Source: Paenibacillus whitsoniae (GTDB taxonomy: Bacteria; Bacillota; Bacilli; Paenibacillales; NBRC-103111). From it: DNA of 64,000 nt. The notes below the pieces were generated by a model that saw only the letters and a list, made by a program, of their open reading frames with translations, was not told where the DNA came from and did not search any database. The stretch covers positions 62,001-126,000 of the forward strand of contig NZ_RXHU01000018.1 of NCBI RefSeq assembly GCF_003955665.1, in the 5' to 3' direction. Numbering within the stretch: the stretch's first letter is position 1; each line of letters opens with the position of its first letter. Positions 60,788-64,000 of the stretch are shown here, in pieces. Position numbers and translations under genes: made by a program.

Positions 60788-60852
60788 TGCTCTTCACCTG
60801 CCAGCATCGTCATTATGCATAGCAGTATACCCTTCCCGTGAAGCGTCAAACC

Positions 60853-61506
60853 TTAGCGCTTGCGGAAATCCATCTGCCGCTCGAAGCAGAAGCGAATCAG
60901 CTTTTGCCGCTCGCGATCCGCGATGTCCGAGAAACGCACCATTACAAGCTGCTTGCCGGTCTCTAGCGCCTTCACGCGCACGACCTCACCAACGAATGGG
61001 ATGTGCTCGATCAAGCCGTTTTTGAACGGAGCAAGCAGCCAACAGGACACACTGGCGCCGAGCCCGACGGGGATATTTCCTTCACAGATAAAGGAAATCC
61101 CGCCGCCTCCGACATCTTCGGTAATGCCAATAAATTGGAGCTGCTCGGACACTTTTACCGCAATCTCCAGCTCGGCCAACACCCGCAAGAAATTGCGGCG
61201 CTGCACTTGCGTAATCGCATCTGGCTCCGGCTTGCGAAGCTCCACCTGACGGATCACATCCTCGCGGAAAGAGGTCACAACCGTTGAGAAGTAGTGCTTG
61301 ACCCCGTCTTGCGACAAGTAAAACGCGCTGATTTCATCGCCCTGGAACAGCTTCTTCAATCGGCCCGTCTTCTCGTTGATCGGAACTTCGATCAGAATGG
61401 ATTCAGCTGTCACATCGGTAATTCTCGCTTTATATTCCACTTTGGCTTCTTCATCATCAATGGAATTCATTTGCATATGTAAAATCTGGTTGACATTAGG
61501 CAGCAA
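60853..61506 (-). CDS. ypfA: PilZ-domain c-di-GMP effector (YpfA/YcgR-like)
   Basis: The N-terminal YcgR-like domain (residues 1-95) precedes a PilZ domain with the RxxxR motif in QRRNFLRV. The second motif, usually D/NxSxxG, reads DVGGGG here, so Ser is Gly. Family members bind c-di-GMP and slow the flagellar motor. Start is uncertain: TTG 61506 has GGGGGTG about 6 bases upstream, GTG 61515 is the alternative. Confidence 0.88.
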   Translation of the reverse strand: MLPNVNQILHMQMNSIDDEEAKVEYKARITDVTAESILIEVPINEKTGRLKKLFQGDEISAFYLSQDGVKHYFSTVVTSFREDVIRQVELRKPEPDAITQVQRRNFLRVLAELEIAVKVSEQLQFIGITEDVGGGGISFICEGNIPVGLGASVSCWLLAPFKNGLIEHIPFVGEVVRVKALETGKQLVMVRFSDIADRERQKLIRFCFERQMDFRKR

Positions 61507-61567
61507 AATTCGCACCCCCGCGACATAATATGACTCGATTATATCACGAGCGGACTTCGACTCGCAC

Positions 61568-61602
61568 TAAAAAAAGAAGCAGGGGCATCCCCCCGCTTCT
61601 TT
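61568..61602 (-). terminator. Terminator after ypeB
   Basis: AAAGAAGC/GCTTCTTT with inner GGGG/CCCC pairing, followed by seven T; the stem overlaps the ypeB stop codon. Confidence 0.9.
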
Positions 61603-62980
61603 ACATCGACTTTTTCTGATCCTGCGCGGCCTGAGCTTGCTCCTGCCGGATCGTTTCAATTTTTTCCTCAAGGCCCATATCCGCATTAATAAAGATACGG
61701 TAAATGTTCTTATTCATTGTGCCGATGAATTCGTAGCACAGCACTTCTTCATCCAAATCATTTTTAATCACGGCCAGCGTCTGACCCGACACTTTCATAT
61801 TGGCGCTAAGTTGTTTTCGCGCTTCATCCGCCGTCATTTTCGGTTGGCCGATCTCGCGTTTTTTCTGACTATAGATGTACTCCGTCGCTTGCAAGCCCAT
61901 CACTTCCAGGTTATCCAGCGCCACCTTCACGGTGAGCTGCTCCGGATAGATCGTCACATCTTTTTCACGTTTTGCAAAATGAATCGTTGCCAGGTTCTGA
62001 TACTGGTCGTAGCTGACCGCGCTCATATTCTTATACTCGTGCTGGTCCAAAAACTCGTTCGCCACGTCGCGCGCTTGACGCAAGTTGAATTTCGCCGTCG
62101 GCACGTCGCGCGACTTCATGAAGTACACGAGATGACCGCCCTTTTTCGTAAAATCGAGTTGAATATCCGCTTGCGCTTTATCCGGACTTGGCACGACGAC
62201 GCTATAACTTTGATGCTCCGGGGCGTTACCGCCGTTTTGAACGACTTTGATGCTAGGTGAATCGGGGACACCGAGGAACTGGATCGCTTTTTGCTTAATC
62301 TGATCGGCCGTCATCTCGTTACCGGAGAGCATTTTCACATCATGCTTGGAAAACACCGTCACACCTGATGTTCCCCAATTCAGCTCGTCGTAGGCGCCAA
62401 CCTTTTTGTCCACAATGGTAAAACCGTCGATGATCGCATTATCGTGCACCTCATTCTCAGAAGCGAGGGCCGACTCCACATCCATCCAGCGAAGATTGTT
62501 CGCGATTACTTTCTCTTGAACACCGCGAATTTGTTGTGTAATCTCCGACGAATGGTTATAAAGCGTGTTCAGCGTTTTGACTTCGTCCTGCGTCAACGGC
62601 TGTTTGGTCATATCCCGCACGGACATTTTGTACGAGAAATTCGCCATGTTCGCCAGAAAGTCCTCGGTTTTGTTAAAAGGCAGAAGCATCAGCGGCAGCT
62701 GGGTAATATCGCTCTGCGCCTGGCTGGTCAGGCGCCAGACGTTGACCAGTCCCTTCCGGTAAGAGGAGGAGGACGTCTCGTTCACCGCCAGCGTATTGCC
62801 GAGCTCCGTATGTAATTTATCCATGTGAAAGGAGAGATCGTGAAAAGCCCGCTGGTACTGGTTCTCGGCTTTAATTAGAATGGTGTTCTTCTCCTGGTGC
62901 TCCAGATACCCCCAGACGCACGCCCCGATCAGAGCAATAACCAAAAATGGAAACATGACGATACTTAGTCTTTTATACAC
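61601..62980 (-). CDS. ypeB: Germination protein YpeB
   Basis: YpeB is needed in dormant spores to hold and stabilise the cortex-lytic enzyme SleB. The 459-residue protein has an N-terminal membrane anchor (MFPFLVIALIGACVWGYLEHQEK), the conserved AENQYQRAFHDLSFHMDKL helix, and two or three C-terminal PepSY-like domains (SGNEMTADQIKQKAIQFLGV, PTAKFNLRQARDVANEFLDQ, PKMTADEARKQLSANM). The GTG at 62980 has AAGGAG 7 bases upstream. The sleB gene that normally precedes it is not adjacent here. Confidence 0.95.
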   Translation of the reverse strand: MYKRLSIVMFPFLVIALIGACVWGYLEHQEKNTILIKAENQYQRAFHDLSFHMDKLHTELGNTLAVNETSSSSYRKGLVNVWRLTSQAQSDITQLPLMLLPFNKTEDFLANMANFSYKMSVRDMTKQPLTQDEVKTLNTLYNHSSEITQQIRGVQEKVIANNLRWMDVESALASENEVHDNAIIDGFTIVDKKVGAYDELNWGTSGVTVFSKHDVKMLSGNEMTADQIKQKAIQFLGVPDSPSIKVVQNGGNAPEHQSYSVVVPSPDKAQADIQLDFTKKGGHLVYFMKSRDVPTAKFNLRQARDVANEFLDQHEYKNMSAVSYDQYQNLATIHFAKREKDVTIYPEQLTVKVALDNLEVMGLQATEYIYSQKKREIGQPKMTADEARKQLSANMKVSGQTLAVIKNDLDEEVLCYEFIGTMNKNIYRIFINADMGLEEKIETIRQEQAQAAQDQKKSM

Positions 62981-63054
62981 ACTGCTGCTCCTTTCCAACC
63001 CTAATCTTGCGCTTAGTTTTTGCGCGGGGAGACAGGATTATGCAGAAAAGGAGA

Positions 63055-63090
63055 CAAAAAAAGAGGTCTATTCTGAAAGAATAGCCTCTT
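63055..63090 (-). terminator. Terminator after the zinc-ribbon gene
   Basis: AAGAGG-CTATTCT pairs with AGAATAG-CCTCTT (one bulge), followed by seven T on the minus strand. Confidence 0.9.
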
Positions 63091-63091
63091 G

Positions 63092-63253
63092 CTACACGTC
63101 CGTCTCAATTTCAAAATCGTGCTCGTTGCTGCAAATGCATTGCCGAAAACCGGTTTCGATTTTGTCTTTTTCTCTTTTGCCGCGCAGCACAAATTTCTCT
63201 CCGCACATGCGGCAGCGAATCTTCACTTTTACACGGGGTGACAGCGTCGTCAT
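63092..63253 (-). CDS. Small zinc-ribbon-like protein, 53 aa
   Basis: The 53-residue protein has CRMC (C14, C17) and CIC (C39, C41), a pattern suggesting a zinc-binding ribbon. AAAGGTGG precedes the ATG and a strong terminator follows, so the gene looks real. It lies between prsW and ypeB, where B. subtilis has sleB. I do not know its function. Confidence 0.72.
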   Translation of the reverse strand: MTTLSPRVKVKIRCRMCGEKFVLRGKREKDKIETGFRQCICSNEHDFEIETDV

Positions 63254-63312
63254 AAATTCCACCTTTCCGGCAGCCTGCGAATTGATTGACAGGATTTACC
63301 TCTCAAGTGTCA

Positions 63313-64000
63313 TTATGACCCAATTTCGTTCATCTTAATCTTCTCGTCCACCGTTACAGTGTGAAGCGGCGAATACGAATTGGCCCGGTTCACCCTCCAC
63401 AAGGATCGAATCCAGAGAAGCGCCATAAACGGGAGCATGACCCAGACCCAACTGGTCTTGAACACGAGCAAAATGTAGTCAAAGCCGCCATGCCAAAGCA
63501 TCGGCAGCAGCATGGAAAACCACAGATACCGGTATCTGTGATTTGGCGAAAACTTGGCCTTGCCCATGTAATAGCCCATCATTACACCAAACAGTGCATG
63601 ACCGGAAACCGGCAAAAGCGCCCTCATCAATAAGGCAGAAAATGAAGAAGCGTTCAGGAACGCGTAAATGATATTCTCGAGCGTTGCAAAACCAAGACTG
63701 ACCGCAACGGCGTACACGATCCCGTCATAAGGTTCGTCAAAGGCTTCATGCCGTAAAATAATGTGGTACAGGATCAGCCATTTCAAAAACTCCTCAACGC
63801 CGCCGGATAAGAAAAAGGACGAAACTAGCGTGCCTTCGCCAAATTCTTGGATTAGCGCCTGCTGGAGAACCATGGTCGGATAAACAAGCAGCACGCCGAA
63901 AACAAACATGCGAATCACCAGGTGAATCGGTTCCGGCGCATAGCGGTCTTTCAAGTAAAAATACGAGAGCAGTGCGAGTCCCGGGGCTACGGCTGCCAAG
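63313..64000 (-). CDS. prsW: PrsW family intramembrane metalloprotease (5' partial)
   Basis: PrsW cuts anti-sigma factor RsiW at site 1 in the sigma-W pathway of B. subtilis. The 229 visible residues have seven to eight membrane segments with GLALLSYFYLKDRYAPEP, the protease motif SGGVEEFLKW (EExxK-like), GFATLENIIYAF and LPVSGHALFGVMMGYY plus HGGFDYILL. The frame runs off the window; the first in-frame TTG (63999) is probably internal. Whether its target here is the ECF anti-sigma at 23648 is unknown. Confidence 0.92.
   Translation of the reverse strand, partial: LAAVAPGLALLSYFYLKDRYAPEPIHLVIRMFVFGVLLVYPTMVLQQALIQEFGEGTLVSSFFLSGGVEEFLKWLILYHIILRHEAFDEPYDGIVYAVAVSLGFATLENIIYAFLNASSFSALLMRALLPVSGHALFGVMMGYYMGKAKFSPNHRYRYLWFSMLLPMLWHGGFDYILLVFKTSWVWVMLPFMALLWIRSLWRVNRANSYSPLHTVTVDEKIKMNEIGS

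Noticed and set aside
1..64000. CRISPR array, prophage, toxin-antitoxin or biosynthetic gene cluster
   Set aside because: No regularly spaced direct repeats, integrase, phage structural gene, toxin-antitoxin pair or NRPS/PKS gene was seen; the window is mostly conserved core genes.

Overview
The window looks like chromosomal core sequence of an endospore-forming, low-to-moderate-GC Firmicute of the Paenibacillaceae, close to Paenibacillus. The evidence is three-fold: spore genes (spoIVA, spoVIF, ypeB, ypjB, a YIEGIA-type gene), bacillithiol genes (bshA, bshB1), and gene order that closely follows the Bacillus subtilis segments cmk-ypfD-der-gpsA-spoIVA-hbs-mtrB-hep-ndk-cheR-aro-trp-hisC-tyrA and ypiF-qcrABC-ypjAB-ypjD-dapB-mgsA-bshB1-bshA-cca-birA-panBCD-dinG. 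All genes lie on the minus strand except the DUF47/pit phosphate pair at the left edge and one YitT-type gene, so transcription runs mostly right to left. Many starts are TTG or GTG; where a strong Shine-Dalgarno sequence decided the start I say so.

Layout, left to right. 1-1.7 kb: phosphate transport (DUF47 accessory protein and Pit, plus strand). 1.7-5.9 kb: rex, dinG and a TPR protein. 6.1-8.5 kb: panBCD with a structured leader and terminator. 8.6-15.6 kb: birA, cca, bacillithiol genes, mgsA, dapB, TPR protein, MazG-like protein. 15.7-16.6 kb: YitT-type membrane protein. 16.7-21.6 kb: ypjB, ypjA, the qcrABC menaquinol:cytochrome c reductase, ypiF and an IDEAL-domain protein. 21.7-26.1 kb: a block not found at this place in the B. 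subtilis order (unknown 373-aa protein, histidine phosphatase, ECF sigma/anti-sigma pair, polysaccharide deacetylase). 26.3-37.7 kb: aromatic supraoperon aroC-aroB-aroH-trpEDCFBA-hisC-tyrA, with a TRAP-type attenuator before trpE. 37.8-45.4 kb: small HTH-like protein, cheR, ndk, menaquinone genes (hepT, mqnA, ubiX, mqnP-like ubiA, menG, hepS), a membrane-anchored unknown and mtrB (TRAP). 45.4-51.6 kb: PAP2 phosphatase, tRNA-Pro(GGG), hbs, spoIVA, yphF, two small ferredoxins around a nucleotidyltransferase, yphE, spoVIF. 51.7-64 kb: gpsA, plsY, der, the YIEGIA group, fni, ypfD, plsC, cmk, ypfB, ypfA, ypeB, a zinc-ribbon protein and a partial prsW.

How the parts fit together: AroB and AroC make chorismate. 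AroH/HisC/TyrA send it to phenylalanine and tyrosine, TrpEDCFBA to tryptophan, and MqnA to menaquinone. HepS/HepT make the heptaprenyl tail, MqnP attaches it and MenG finishes the quinone, which QcrABC oxidises. MtrB, encoded in the same window, is the expected reader of the trp leader.

I found no CRISPR array, prophage, toxin-antitoxin system or complete insertion sequence. The most rewarding non-coding items are the trp leader, the pan leader, a pair of MITE-like elements whose terminal inverted repeats have co-varied, an ECF-type autoregulatory promoter, and nested inverted repeats upstream of qcrA.
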